A DNA stretch of 34,014 bases from an uncultured Clostridia bacterium (GCA_905210855.1 CAJLYL010000006.1:1-34014); one strand, 5' to 3'. Shown: positions 25,174 to 33,650, counted from the first letter of the stretch. The notes: generated by a model not told the origin, from the letters alone. Translations and numbers: made by a program.

Positions 25174-27264
25174 ATGGATAAAGTATCTGAAATGTTCGGC
25201 TCACTGGTCTTTGACGACAGTGTGATGAAATCGAGACTCCCCAAGGAGACCTACAAGGCTATTCAAAAGACTATCAAGGACGGCAAACACCTCGAGCTTA
25301 GCCTTGCTTCGGTGGTTGCAAATGCCATGAAGGACTGGGCAATAGAAAAGGGCGCTACGCACTATACACATTGGTTTCAGCCAATGACCGGCATCACGGC
25401 GGAAAAACACGACAGCTTTATCACGCCGATAGACGGCGGCAAGGTTATAATGGAATTTTCGGGCAAGGAGCTTGTCAAGGGCGAGCCGGACGCGTCCTCA
25501 TTCCCGTCCGGCGGACTTCGGGCAACCTTTGAGGCGCGCGGCTACACCGCATGGGATCCGTCGTCATATGCATTCATCAAGGACAACACCCTATGCATAC
25601 CGACCGCATTCTGCGCCTTCGGCGGCGAGGCGCTCGACAACAAAACTCCGCTGCTGCGCTCCATGGAGACTATCAACAGGCAGGCGCTCAGGATATTGAA
25701 GCTTTTCGGCAATGATGATGTCACATCGGTAAAGACTACCGTTGGGCCGGAGCAGGAGTATTTTCTTGTGGATAAAAACCTCTTTGACAGGAGAAAAGAC
25801 CTCATATACACCGGTAGAACCCTCTTCGGCGCGCGCGCGCCGAAGGGGCAGGAGATGAACGACCACTATTTCGGCACCATAAAGTCCCGTGTGGCGGCTT
25901 TTATGGAGGAGCTTGACAACGAGCTGTGGAAACTCGGCGTTTTTGCCAAGACGGAGCACAACGAGGTTGCTCCGGCTCAGCATGAGCTTGCGCCGATATT
26001 CACCACCACCAACATTGCCACCGACCACAACCAGATTACCATGGAGCTGATGCAGAGGATTGCAAGGAAGCACGACATGGTGTGCCTGTTGCACGAAAAG
26101 CCGTTTGCAGGGGTAAACGGCAGCGGAAAGCACAACAACTGGTCTATGTCTACAAACACGGGCATGAATCTGCTCGAGCCGGGCGACACTCCGTATGAAA
26201 ATGCACAGTTCCTACTGTTCCTCTGCGCTGTCATAAAGGCGGTTGATGAATATCAGGATTTGCTCAGAGTGTCCGTGTCGAGTGCCGGCAACGACCACAG
26301 GCTCGGCGCTAACGAGGCGCCTCCGGCGATTGTGTCAATCTTCCTGGGCGATGAGCTCAGCGACATCCTCGAGGCACTGGAGAATGACGATTATTATGAC
26401 GCCAGGGAAAAGGTGCTCATGCGCGTCGGCGTGCATATTCTGCCGAAATTCAACCGTGACACCACCGACCGCAACAGAACCAGCCCGTTTGCTTTCACAG
26501 GCAATAAGTTTGAGTTCCGTATGCTCGGGTCGTCGGCTTCCATCTCTGCCTGCAACACGGTAATAAACACTGCCGTTGCCGAGGAGCTGAGACAGTTTGC
26601 GGACAGGCTTGAGTCGGCAGAAGACTTTAACGCGGAGCTGCACAATGTCATCTGCGACACAATAAAGGCGCACAAGAGGATTATATTCAACGGAAACGGA
26701 TATGACGATTCGTGGGTGCAGGAGGCAGAGCGCAGAGGCCTGCTCAACATGAAAACTACTCCGGATTGCCTGCCGTGCCTGCTTGCAAAGAAGAATATAG
26801 ATTTGTTTACATCGCATAAGGTATTCTCCGAGACGGAGCTGCACGCGAGATATGAGATTCGTTTGGAGAGCTACTCCAAGCTTATCAACATTGAGGCACT
26901 CACAATGCTTGACATGGCTAAAAAGGGCATATTGCCTGCCGTGAGCGCGTTTGCACATGATGTTGCGGACACCCTGACGGCAAAAAGGTCGTATATTGCC
27001 GCCGGCGCGGTGTATGAGGAAAAACTCCTCGCCAAGCTTACCGAGCTGACCGACAAGGCTTACGAGGCGGTGTGTGAGCTGGAGGAGACTTCGGCGCACG
27101 CGGAGACAATAGCCGATGCGCAGCAGAGGGCGGATTATTACCGAGACCGCGTTATACCGGCGATGAATTCTCTGCGTGAGAATTCCGACGCGCTCGAGAT
27201 GATGACGAGCACAGAATATTGGCCATATCCGTCATACGGCGAGCTGCTGTTCGGGGTTAGATAA
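25174..27264 (+). CDS. glnN: Type III glutamine synthetase
   Basis: Makes glutamine from glutamate, ammonia and ATP. The 696-residue length and motifs mark the GSIII class, found in Bacteroides, cyanobacteria and many gut Clostridia. Seen: TVGPEQEYFLVDKNLFDRR (metal-binding glutamates), TEHNEVAPAQHELAPIF, VNGSGKHNNWSMST (ATP/glutamate binding), and NRTSPFAFTGNKFEFR. The C-terminal extension (about 550-696) is helical, as in the class. AAGGAAAGG precedes the ATG. No obvious terminator follows the stop. GSI/GSII are excluded by size and motif spacing. Confidence 0.97.
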   Translation: MDKVSEMFGSLVFDDSVMKSRLPKETYKAIQKTIKDGKHLELSLASVVANAMKDWAIEKGATHYTHWFQPMTGITAEKHDSFITPIDGGKVIMEFSGKELVKGEPDASSFPSGGLRATFEARGYTAWDPSSYAFIKDNTLCIPTAFCAFGGEALDNKTPLLRSMETINRQALRILKLFGNDDVTSVKTTVGPEQEYFLVDKNLFDRRKDLIYTGRTLFGARAPKGQEMNDHYFGTIKSRVAAFMEELDNELWKLGVFAKTEHNEVAPAQHELAPIFTTTNIATDHNQITMELMQRIARKHDMVCLLHEKPFAGVNGSGKHNNWSMSTNTGMNLLEPGDTPYENAQFLLFLCAVIKAVDEYQDLLRVSVSSAGNDHRLGANEAPPAIVSIFLGDELSDILEALENDDYYDAREKVLMRVGVHILPKFNRDTTDRNRTSPFAFTGNKFEFRMLGSSASISACNTVINTAVAEELRQFADRLESAEDFNAELHNVICDTIKAHKRIIFNGNGYDDSWVQEAERRGLLNMKTTPDCLPCLLAKKNIDLFTSHKVFSETELHARYEIRLESYSKLINIEALTMLDMAKKGILPAVSAFAHDVADTLTAKRSYIAAGAVYEEKLLAKLTELTDKAYEAVCELEETSAHAETIADAQQRADYYRDRVIPAMNSLRENSDALEMMTSTEYWPYPSYGELLFGVR

Positions 27265-27285
27265 ATAAAAAACCAGGGTAAATGG

Positions 27286-27314
27286 TTGACAAACATGGAT
27301 TTCATGTGAATAAT
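27286..27314 (+). promoter_or_regulatory. Sigma-A-type promoter of a putative antitoxin RNA
   Basis: TTGACA at 27286-27291, 17 bases, AATAAT at 27309-27314. The spacer holds an inverted repeat ACATG-N5-CATGT (27293-27307). No protein gene lies downstream on this strand, only a short stretch ending in a terminator hairpin. Confidence 0.7.
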
Positions 27315-27320
27315 GTAAAT

Positions 27321-27412
27321 AGAAAAAGGCAAGATCTCAAACGGTTGCGCCGAAGAAAAGCATATATAAAATAACTGCCTAACTTTTAGCGGAGCGTGGC
27401 GGTTATTTTACT
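27321..27412 (+). ncRNA. Putative small antisense RNA (type I antitoxin candidate)
   Basis: Inferred from the promoter at 27286-27314 and the terminator hairpin at 27368-27409 followed by a T-rich stretch. The predicted RNA is about 90 bases, has no reading frame with an SD, and its 3' end overlaps the 3' end of the tiny convergent gene at 27403-27477. This is the arrangement known from the Fst/RNA I-RNA II family. There is no expression evidence. Confidence 0.5.
27368..27409. terminator. Bidirectional terminator hairpin shared by toxin mRNA and antisense RNA
   Basis: AAAATAACTGCC (27368-27379) pairs with GGCGGTTATTTT (27398-27409). On the + strand the stem is continuous with one G-U pair and a T-rich tail; on the - strand it has one C-A mismatch. 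It covers the stop codon of the convergent small gene. Confidence 0.7.
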
Positions 27413-27477
27413 TTTACAGTAAATGCAATCAAAAATACAACAGTAAAAAATATAATTTTTAATATGTATTTAATCAT
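27403..27477 (-). CDS. 24-residue hydrophobic peptide, candidate type I toxin
   Basis: On the - strand AAAGGAGGTGG lies about five bases before an ATG opening a 24-codon frame. The frame begins MIKYILKIIFF, continues TVVFLIAF and ends in a lysine-containing tail (TVKVK). Nearly the whole peptide is one transmembrane segment flanked by lysines, the general make-up of Fst/Ldr-like membrane toxins, though I recognise no direct family match. The -10 TATAAT lies about 88-98 bases upstream and the leader carries three tandem short hairpins (27513-27526, 27526-27539, 27549-27560), which may delay translation. A convergent small RNA ends within this gene. The perfect SD argues strongly for real translation; the toxin role is inference. 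Confidence 0.6.
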   Translation of the reverse strand: MIKYILKIIFFTVVFLIAFTVKVK

Positions 27478-27564
27478 GGCAACCACCTCCTTTCGGAGTG
27501 TGGCACAACCGCCGGTGTAAACACCGTAAGAAGTCTTACCTTTAACATCGGATTGCTCCGACAA

Positions 27565-27593
27565 ATTATATTATACAACGTTTATCTGCAAAA
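27565..27593 (-). promoter_or_regulatory. Promoter for the small hydrophobic peptide
   Basis: On the - strand two overlapping TATAAT boxes (27575-27570 and 27570-27565) follow a weak -35 (TTTGCA or TTGCAG, 15-16 bases upstream). The predicted mRNA leader is about 80 bases. Confidence 0.5.
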
Positions 27594-27624
27594 TACAGGA
27601 CTAATTTACATTTTTATAATCAAA

Positions 27625-29247
27625 TTAAAACAGATTCACCAACCCGACAACCATTGCCGCGGTTGCGGCGCTGTCACAGCGGTTTACACTGCGCACAAAC
27701 AATCCGCGCGGTGCGCCGCCGCAGCCGTTTGCCGTGAGCAGAGCGTTGTCGGCACAGGAGGACGGCGAGTAGAATTCATATACCGTGCCATCGCGCCCCA
27801 GAGCGCGGCGCACCGCTTCAAGACACCTTGCGGCGAGCCTTTCCGCGCTGTTGCGGCGCTCGCTCTGCGCCAGCCCGAAGGCGACCTTGTAGTTGTCCGA
27901 CGGGTGCATTGCGCCGCGGTGCGCAGCGGCACAGCAGCTTTTTTCGCTCCGCGCAACGGACGGCAATCCGTATGCCGCGCCGAATTCCGCCTTGTCGCTG
28001 ATGTGTTTTGCCAGCGCAGTCACCTGTTCGGGCGAGCACATTCCTGCAAAAAGCGGCATAAACCCTGCCGTTGTTTTCAGCTTTATCTGCCTGTGCCTCA
28101 CAATATCGCGGTCAAAATAGAATCCGTCCTCTTCGTCATACAAAAAGTCGTTTGCGCTTGTGCTTATGCGCTCCGCCATAACTCCCCAGTAGAGTATATC
28201 CGAGTTTCGGTTTATCAGCTCCGCCATGCGGCGCATCGCCGCAGTTGACATATACATATATGCGCTCAGGTCGGCGCCGCTGATTATCGTGCCCGAGTCA
28301 AACCGCGGCGAATTGCTGTTGCCGCCGTCATTCCATTGGTAGAGATTGTTTTTGTCTATATCGCGTGAATTGATGTAGTACATCACAGTGCTGCGCAGAG
28401 CGTCATAATATTTCTCCGTAATCCGCGCGTCGCCGGCAAATATCCGCTCAAATGCCCATGCAGTCAGCGGCGGAGCGATTCCTGTCATCGATATAAGGTC
28501 TGACGGCACCGTGCCGTCAGACCTCACGGATTCCGCAGCCGCAAGACAGGTGTCGCCGGAGCGGTCTGGAAATTCATCTTTCAGTGCAACCGCGCGCAGC
28601 AGCGCGTCCTCGGTGTTGACCCCAAACCCGTGCGCGGCGTGCTCTCCGTATATCAGTCTGCCGCCGTGCGGATATATGTTTGTGCGTATCAAAGCCATGC
28701 AGCGGCGGTACATCGGTTCGTATTCGCACGGAAGAATTTCCGGTATTTTTTCGCTTTTATATTTTTTCATTATGTCGGCGGAGATTTTCTCCATGTCGTA
28801 TCGGGGGCTTTCCTCTTCGGCCCCGCCGCGGCGGAGTATCCGCAAATGCCCGTCGCACAGGGTTGACAGCGTGAGCACCTCGCCGCCGCAGGTGTATTTT
28901 TGTGTGCCGCCGTCCCGAGTGCATTGCGCGTCGCCGTGTATCCACAGGTGCACCGGCAGCGACGGATTTGTGTACACGGCAGCCGTGTTTTCGTCAACGG
29001 CGGCAAATGAAAACGCCGCCTCGCCGCCATCTGTCAGCACACTTCCGCAGATGTAATCGGGCATAACGCACGAAAAATCCGTTTTAATTGCCCCGCGCAC
29101 ATCTATATACAGAGTACACGGGGTTTCTGTTTCAAAGCTTATTCCCAATATGTCGCCGCAGAGTGCGCCCCACAGCGCACCGCGCGACCGCGCGGCGTTT
29201 TCGTGTGCAAAGAGCGCGCCTGCGCCCCATGTTTTTGTCAGGTTCAT
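27625..29247 (-). CDS. Six-hairpin glycosidase (GH63/trehalase-like)
   Basis: A 540-residue protein with the alpha/alpha-six-barrel of GH63/GH37-like glucosidases in its C-terminal two thirds. Seen: YQWNDGGNSNSPRFD at residues 303-317 (the acidic catalytic strip of the family), GFMPLFAG at 395-402, HRGAMHPSDNY at 443-453 (matching the family's RGPxWPxxNY with altered residues) and VYEFYSPSS at 489-497. The N-terminal part (about 1-145) is a beta-sandwich-like region. There is no signal peptide, so it probably acts on intracellular oligosaccharides; the substrate is unknown. It starts MNLTKTWGAG at 29247. The gene ends next to the toxin-like locus and is preceded by repeat element E. Confidence 0.8.
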   Translation of the reverse strand: MNLTKTWGAGALFAHENAARSRGALWGALCGDILGISFETETPCTLYIDVRGAIKTDFSCVMPDYICGSVLTDGGEAAFSFAAVDENTAAVYTNPSLPVHLWIHGDAQCTRDGGTQKYTCGGEVLTLSTLCDGHLRILRRGGAEEESPRYDMEKISADIMKKYKSEKIPEILPCEYEPMYRRCMALIRTNIYPHGGRLIYGEHAAHGFGVNTEDALLRAVALKDEFPDRSGDTCLAAAESVRSDGTVPSDLISMTGIAPPLTAWAFERIFAGDARITEKYYDALRSTVMYYINSRDIDKNNLYQWNDGGNSNSPRFDSGTIISGADLSAYMYMSTAAMRRMAELINRNSDILYWGVMAERISTSANDFLYDEEDGFYFDRDIVRHRQIKLKTTAGFMPLFAGMCSPEQVTALAKHISDKAEFGAAYGLPSVARSEKSCCAAAHRGAMHPSDNYKVAFGLAQSERRNSAERLAARCLEAVRRALGRDGTVYEFYSPSSCADNALLTANGCGGAPRGLFVRSVNRCDSAATAAMVVGLVNLF

Positions 29248-29320
29248 GCAGTTTATTCTCCAATCAAAAGTATAAAAATGCGCGTCGGCTCAGGCAAACT
29301 AAACTCGGACACGCATTGCC

Positions 29321-29406
29321 TAAAGGTGCGTATTTTGTTTTAAACCGCCCGTACAGCAGTGCAGCAGCGCTGAACTCGCTTTGTTAAAATAAAACACACA
29401 CCTTTA
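29321..29406. repeat. Inverted-repeat element E (about 86 bp)
   Basis: The best-preserved family member. The end TAAAGGTGCGTATTTTG at 29321 matches the complement of the other end (29383-29406) over about 24 bases with few mismatches. The 25-base core at 29354-29378 is shared with element C (one difference). It lies between the glycosidase and the sugar isomerase; it has no gene. Confidence 0.75.
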
Positions 29407-29447
29407 GTTTTTGTTAAAATCGATACTGACGGGCTGTAAAACAGTTA

Positions 29448-30284
29448 TTATACCGCTATGCTGTCATACAGCTTTTGAACATTTTCCATAACCCTCGGCA
29501 AATCCTTTTCGCCGGTACACTCGAGCACAACCGGCATATCGGGCTTGCGCTGCTTGATATAGCGCAGTATTTTCTCAATGTTCAGTATGCCCTCGGTGGG
29601 GAGCACCTGTTTCATATCGCCGTTTTCGTCGATGATAAAATCCTTGAGGTGGAGCACGCACATCTCGTCCCCGAAGAGATTAAACGCGTCGTCGATTATC
29701 TTGTCCTGCTCCATGTAGTTATCTGCGCGGATAAAGTTTACCGGATCGAATATCGCCAGAACATTGGGCGAATCGAGGTCATCGAGCAGTCGGCGCATTT
29801 TTTGAGGGCTGTTTATAACAAATATCTTCACACCTTCAATGCCTATCATCACGCCGAGCTTTTCCGCATATGCCGTAAGCTCCCTGAGGTTGGATAAAAG
29901 GTATTGGTAAGCCTGCTCGGTGTGGTTCTCCTCCTCGCAGCACTCGCTGCCGACGAAGCCCGTCTCCGTGCCGACCACCTGCGCGCCGCAGAAACGCGCG
30001 TATCTCAGGTGCTCTTTAAATCTTTTCATCTGTGCGCCCAGCACATCGGAGTCCGTACACGACGGGTTTATGTAGCAGCCCAGTACGGGGATTTTTACAT
30101 TCACCTTGTCGAACTCGTCCTTTATCCTCTGCGCATAAGCAGGGGTGAAAGCTCCGTCCTTGTAGTCGGGCAGCGATTTTGGCATGACGAGCTGTATGCC
30201 GTAGATTCCGTATTCGGTGCATTTTTTTGCCAATGCTTCTATCGATTTTGCGTCAAAGTCGTGTCCTCTCATCGAAAAATTCAT
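29448..30284 (-). CDS. TIM-barrel sugar phosphate isomerase/epimerase (AP endonuclease 2 family)
   Basis: A 278-residue protein of the xylose-isomerase-like TIM-barrel family, whose members isomerise or epimerise sugars and inositols with a divalent metal. Seen: IGIEGVKIFVINSPQKM (a metal-ligand glutamate strand), LAIFDPVNFIRADNY with a conserved aspartate/asparagine, CVLHLKDFIID (a histidine ligand) and VVLECTGEKD (the final glutamate). There is no signal peptide. The SD AAGGAAA is about 12 bases before the ATG at 30284. It lies 22 bases after the foldase gene on the same strand, which may only mean read-through. The substrate cannot be told; carbohydrate context suggests a sugar. Confidence 0.85.
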   Translation of the reverse strand: MNFSMRGHDFDAKSIEALAKKCTEYGIYGIQLVMPKSLPDYKDGAFTPAYAQRIKDEFDKVNVKIPVLGCYINPSCTDSDVLGAQMKRFKEHLRYARFCGAQVVGTETGFVGSECCEEENHTEQAYQYLLSNLRELTAYAEKLGVMIGIEGVKIFVINSPQKMRRLLDDLDSPNVLAIFDPVNFIRADNYMEQDKIIDDAFNLFGDEMCVLHLKDFIIDENGDMKQVLPTEGILNIEKILRYIKQRKPDMPVVLECTGEKDLPRVMENVQKLYDSIAV

Positions 30285-30306
30285 ACTGTATCACGTTTCC
30301 TTTCTT

Positions 30307-31650
30307 TTATTCCATGCCCACGGGCACAGCGTTGCTTACCATATTGTCGTTTACCGTCACGTCCGATTTGCTCTTTACGTCCCTTACGGTAGCTTCCGCT
30401 TTGTCGGACACAAACGCCTTGCCGACGGATTCTACCTCGGCGTCGGTGTAATTGGGCTCAACACGTTTAATGATGTGATATCCGTATGCGGATTCCACAA
30501 TGCCGCTCACCTCGCCCACCTTGAGCGCAAAGGCGGCTTTTTCAAATTCGTCCACCATTTCGCCCTTTGTGAAGAGATATCCCTCCGGCTGTGCCTTTGC
30601 GCCAGGGTCTTCGCCCAGCTCTGTCATCAGCTTGTCAAAATCCTCGCCCTTCTTTATCTTTGCCAGGGTTTCCTCGGCAAGGATTTTCTTTGCCTCCTTG
30701 TCCTCGTCGGTGAGTCCGTTTGTCGCAAACAGGATGTGCTTTGCGCGGACATAATTCTCGTCCATGTATTTTCTTATTTCCGCGTCGGACGCCTTGTAGG
30801 ATTCCTCAAGCGCCTCATAGAGTTTGTCTACAAGCGCGCTTTCCTCATAAAACGCCCTCGCGTCCGCCTCTGTTGAGCCGCAGGCTGCAAAATACGCATT
30901 GTATGCCTCGGCGCTGCCGAGCTGCTGTCTTATGGATTCCATGGTTTTGTCTATTGTATCTTTATCGTCCGAGTCAAGTTCTATGCCGCGTCTCTTTGCC
31001 TCCTGCGAGCCTGCCTTGAGCAGTATCAGCTGATCCACCGTCATGTCGGCAACATACTCGCCGAAGGTTGTTTCGCCCAGGCTCGAGCCCCACATTTTTG
31101 CTATATCGCCGAGCGAGCAGTTAAAGCTCTGCGCCGCATACGACTCCACCTGGCTGAGGCAGTAGTTGAAATAATTCATGGTTATCGGCTCGCCGTTTAT
31201 GGAGGCTATGCCCACCTTGTCGTTGTCAGATACGATGACAACCGTGTTTTTGGCGTCATTCCAGTCTACATTGCAGCCGTATGCCTCGCTTATGGCGCGT
31301 ACGGGCACGAGAGTTCTGTCGCCCACAAGCTGTGCCGGCACATCAAGCTCTATTCTCTCGCCGTTTTTCACTATGGCATTATCATTTATTTTGAGTGAGA
31401 CCGTTGTGCCGTCCATTGAGGACACGACCGTCTCGGTGTCATCCTGCCAGTCAACCGTTGCGCCGAGTGCCTCAAAAATGGCTCTCACCGGCACCATAGT
31501 GCGGTCGTTTATGAGCGCCGGCTGCACATCAAACTGTATGTAGCTGCCGTCTAAGAGCACCTCTATCGGTTTTTCGCCGTCTGCAAGCGCTGACGGAGCA
31601 GCTGTCGCCACAAGCGTTGCGGACAGAATTGCGCATATTGCCTTTTTCAT
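30307..31650 (-). CDS. Secreted parvulin-type peptidyl-prolyl isomerase with copper-amine-oxidase-like N-terminal domain
   Basis: An exported foldase of the SurA/PrsA type. Seen: signal peptide MKKAICAILSATLVATAAPS with cleavage near ALA-D (residue 23) and no lipobox cysteine; two copies of the stalk repeat (PALINDRTMVPVRAIFEALG and AQLVGDRTLVPVRAISEAYG, about residues 45-125); a SurA-like helical region (about 150-290); and a parvulin domain (about 300-400) with RAKHILFA, YLFTKGEMVDEFEKAAF and ESAYGYHIIKR. Length is 447 from the ATG at 31650. Two further in-frame ATGs at 31656 and 31659 sit closer to AAAGGA and cannot be excluded. It acts on folding of secreted proteins outside the membrane; the stalk domain probably binds the wall or other proteins. 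Confidence 0.93.
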   Translation of the reverse strand: MKKAICAILSATLVATAAPSALADGEKPIEVLLDGSYIQFDVQPALINDRTMVPVRAIFEALGATVDWQDDTETVVSSMDGTTVSLKINDNAIVKNGERIELDVPAQLVGDRTLVPVRAISEAYGCNVDWNDAKNTVVIVSDNDKVGIASINGEPITMNYFNYCLSQVESYAAQSFNCSLGDIAKMWGSSLGETTFGEYVADMTVDQLILLKAGSQEAKRRGIELDSDDKDTIDKTMESIRQQLGSAEAYNAYFAACGSTEADARAFYEESALVDKLYEALEESYKASDAEIRKYMDENYVRAKHILFATNGLTDEDKEAKKILAEETLAKIKKGEDFDKLMTELGEDPGAKAQPEGYLFTKGEMVDEFEKAAFALKVGEVSGIVESAYGYHIIKRVEPNYTDAEVESVGKAFVSDKAEATVRDVKSKSDVTVNDNMVSNAVPVGME

Positions 31651-31757
31651 ATTCATCATATCCTTTCGTGTTTTACATATATTTTATCACAGATTTGCGA
31701 TTAAATCTACATTTTCGCTCATGTTTAACACAATGATATATAAATTTAATCTGTTTG

Positions 31758-32516
31758 TCATATTTCGTACATCCATTTAAGCACGTGCTGAATATATTCA
31801 TCCCAAAAATCCCATGAATGTACGCCGTCCGATTCCCTGTATGTGAAATCGTAGTCAAGCGATTCAAATTTTTCTCTCAGGCGTATATTGTCCTTGTAGA
31901 GAAAATCCTGCTTGCCGACGCCCATGAAGATTCGGGGTTTTGACGGCGAAGAACCGCACTTTTCGGCAAGGGCGAACAGGTCGTCGTCATCTGTCACCGC
32001 TCCGCCGAAAATATCGTCGTCGATATCCGGCATTTTTTCTGCAAAACGTTTCACATCGGTAACGGATGACAGTCCTGCCGCCGAACAAAATCTTTCGGGG
32101 TTTCTCAGAGCAATCTTCAGCGCGCCGTAGCCGCCCATGGAAAGTCCGGCTATGGCGTTGTCCTCTCTTTTGTCGGACAGGTGCAGAAATTCGCGCGCGA
32201 TATTCGGCACCTCGCTCGAGATGAAGGTGTAGTATTTGTCGCCGTGTTTCATGTCTGTATAAAAACTCTTTGCGGCGCTCGGCATAACCACCGCAATGCC
32301 GTATTTTGCCGCGTATCGCTCGATGGATGTGCGGCGCATCCATATAGTGTTGTCATCGCTCAGTCCGTGCAGCAGATACAGGGTTTTGTATGCCCCGTCT
32401 CCTGCGTGGTTTTCTATGCCTATCTCGCCTTGCGTGCTCCTCTGCGGAACTATAACATTAATGTCTGTCTGCATCCCGAGTGCCTCGGACGCAAATTTTA
32501 TGTTTATAAATGCCAT
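31758..32516 (-). CDS. EstA/tributyrin-esterase-type alpha/beta hydrolase
   Basis: A 252-residue serine esterase of the esterase D / S-formylglutathione hydrolase group. Seen: YLLHGLSDDNTIW (oxyanion-hole loop, residue 50 on), the nucleophile elbow AGLSMGGYGAL with Ser126, and the catalytic histidine in GVHSWDFWDEYI near residue 233. The acid residue is probably in GVGKQDF (about 200-206). Relatives hydrolyse short-chain esters such as tributyrin or phenolic and acetyl groups on sugars; the true substrate is unknown. There is no signal peptide. The SD AAAGGAG lies eight bases before the ATG. It is separate from thiT, whose terminator lies just upstream. Confidence 0.9.
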   Translation of the reverse strand: MAFINIKFASEALGMQTDINVIVPQRSTQGEIGIENHAGDGAYKTLYLLHGLSDDNTIWMRRTSIERYAAKYGIAVVMPSAAKSFYTDMKHGDKYYTFISSEVPNIAREFLHLSDKREDNAIAGLSMGGYGALKIALRNPERFCSAAGLSSVTDVKRFAEKMPDIDDDIFGGAVTDDDDLFALAEKCGSSPSKPRIFMGVGKQDFLYKDNIRLREKFESLDYDFTYRESDGVHSWDFWDEYIQHVLKWMYEI

Positions 32517-32574
32517 TTCAGTCTCCTTTGTGCTTTATTGTATATTATACATCATATGCCTTTATTTTGCAAGC

Positions 32575-32624
32575 AAAAAGAGACTGCCGCCCTTTCAATT
32601 TTTTTGATATTGAAAGAGCGGCAG
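32575..32624 (-). terminator. Intrinsic terminator after thiT
   Basis: On the - strand CTGCCGC-T-CTTTCAAT (32624-32609) pairs with ATTGAAAG-G-GCGGCAG (32599-32584) around a nine-base loop, followed by TCTCTTTTTG. It lies 54 bases after the thiT stop. Confidence 0.85.
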
Positions 32625-32678
32625 CCCCCTGACCCATTTCCGAGTTTTTTTCGGCTTTTGCAGCTATGCTGCCGTTAT

Positions 32679-33323
32679 TTATTTTGTAACTTTGTCAACC
32701 GTGCCCGATTTTTCAAGCGCCTTGTATACTATCGGCGTAACAATTGCCGTTATGATTATCTCGGGAATCATGTAAAGCCCGTTGTAGAACACCGAGTACA
32801 CAAGCGCGAGCGCACCGCCCGAGAATGTGTTCATGATTTTTTCGCCTATGGCATAGAAGCCCTCCTGGGTGAAGAACCACTCTGCCCATGCGCCGAAGAA
32901 TACAGCGCCCGATATGATGTGCATGAGGTAACGCGCAAAGAGCGCGACCAGTGCGCCCAGGCATACCTCGGCGCCGCTTGAGCGGAGCTTGCCCTTGAAT
33001 ATGCCGCCGATGCCGAGCGCCGTGTATGCCAGTATGTAGTCAACAAGGCACACGCCGAGCGCCGCAAACAGCGTCATCTGCGAGTCGCCGGGCATAAAGA
33101 ATGCCGCAACGGTTTTCATGCCGGTGACAATCTGCACTATGCTGTACACAAACGCTGAGAAAAGCCCCCATTTTGTGCCGTAGATGTATGCCAGGATAAC
33201 TATCGGCATCATGGACGCAAGGGTTATCCCTCCGCCGAAGGGCAGCTGAAACGGCTGAATCAGCGACAGCACGGTTGCGATGGCAATAAGCATTGCGGAT
33301 ACTACAAGTTTTTTTGTTTTCAT
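32679..33323 (-). CDS. thiT: Energy-coupled thiamine transporter ThiT
   Basis: The membrane S-component that binds thiamine and works with the ECF energizing module. Seen: 214 mostly hydrophobic residues with about six transmembrane helices, starting MKTKKLVVSAMLIAIATVLS, then LPFGGGITLASMMPIVILAYIYG and GAVFFGAWAEWFF, all typical of ThiT. The start is the ATG at 33323 behind GGAG; the frame stays open upstream through the leader, but that DNA is a riboswitch. Regulation by thiamine pyrophosphate is shown by the upstream TPP aptamer and terminator, which independently supports the substrate. No ECF module genes are in the window; they are usually shared and elsewhere. Confidence 0.95.
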   Translation of the reverse strand: MKTKKLVVSAMLIAIATVLSLIQPFQLPFGGGITLASMMPIVILAYIYGTKWGLFSAFVYSIVQIVTGMKTVAAFFMPGDSQMTLFAALGVCLVDYILAYTALGIGGIFKGKLRSSGAEVCLGALVALFARYLMHIISGAVFFGAWAEWFFTQEGFYAIGEKIMNTFSGGALALVYSVFYNGLYMIPEIIITAIVTPIVYKALEKSGTVDKVTK

Positions 33324-33370
33324 AGTTTTCTCCTCTTTTTCCTCTTTTTCATTTTCGGGAAATCTGGCAA

Positions 33371-33400
33371 GAAAAAACGCCCCCTGAAAATCAGGGCGCG
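33371..33400 (-). terminator. Riboswitch-controlled terminator before thiT
   Basis: On the - strand CGCGCCCTGA pairs with TCAGGGGGCG (small bulge) and is followed by six Ts. It lies between the TPP aptamer and thiT, so thiamine pyrophosphate binding would stop transcription. Confidence 0.8.
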
Positions 33401-33437
33401 CTGCGAATGCTGAGATTTGCCGACGCAGATTGTCGGC

Positions 33438-33523
33438 ACGGTATTTCCCTTCGTTGGCATTATCCAAATCAGGTAATCGGTCGGCGAGTGACATCACCCT
33501 CTCAGCCCGTCTCACGAGCTCCC
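33438..33523 (-). promoter_or_regulatory. TPP riboswitch (THI element)
   Basis: On the - strand the leader contains GGGCTGAGAGGG, then ACCGATTACCTGATTTGG and GATAATGCCAACGAAGGGAA. These are the conserved pyrimidine- and pyrophosphate-sensor segments of TPP aptamers (CUGAGA and ACCUGAU...GGAUAAUGCCA). A separate hairpin GCCGAC/GTCGGC (33419-33437) and a terminator follow. It controls thiT. Confidence 0.95.
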
Positions 33524-33524
33524 T

Positions 33525-33553
33525 TTTTTATCTTATGTGCAAACGGTAACCAA
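33525..33553 (-). promoter_or_regulatory. Possible promoter of the thiT transcript
   Basis: On the - strand TTGGTT (33553-33548), 17 bases, TAAAAA (33530-33525). The fit is moderate, but the position just upstream of the aptamer is right. Confidence 0.4.
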
Positions 33554-33650
33554 AGCCGAATGTGCGCTCAAATTCCGTCCGCCTGACGACATTTTACCAC
33601 AAAAAACGACTGATGTCAAGCCTTGCAATTTTTTGAGTTTCCCCATTTTT

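Noticed and set aside
27553..28248. 231-codon + strand frame overlapping the glycosidase 3' end
   Set aside because: It is antisense to the glycosidase and has no SD or recognisable motif.
33324..33515. N-terminal extension of ThiT in the open frame upstream of 33323
   Set aside because: This DNA encodes the TPP riboswitch and its terminator; the SD and family start fit the ATG at 33323.
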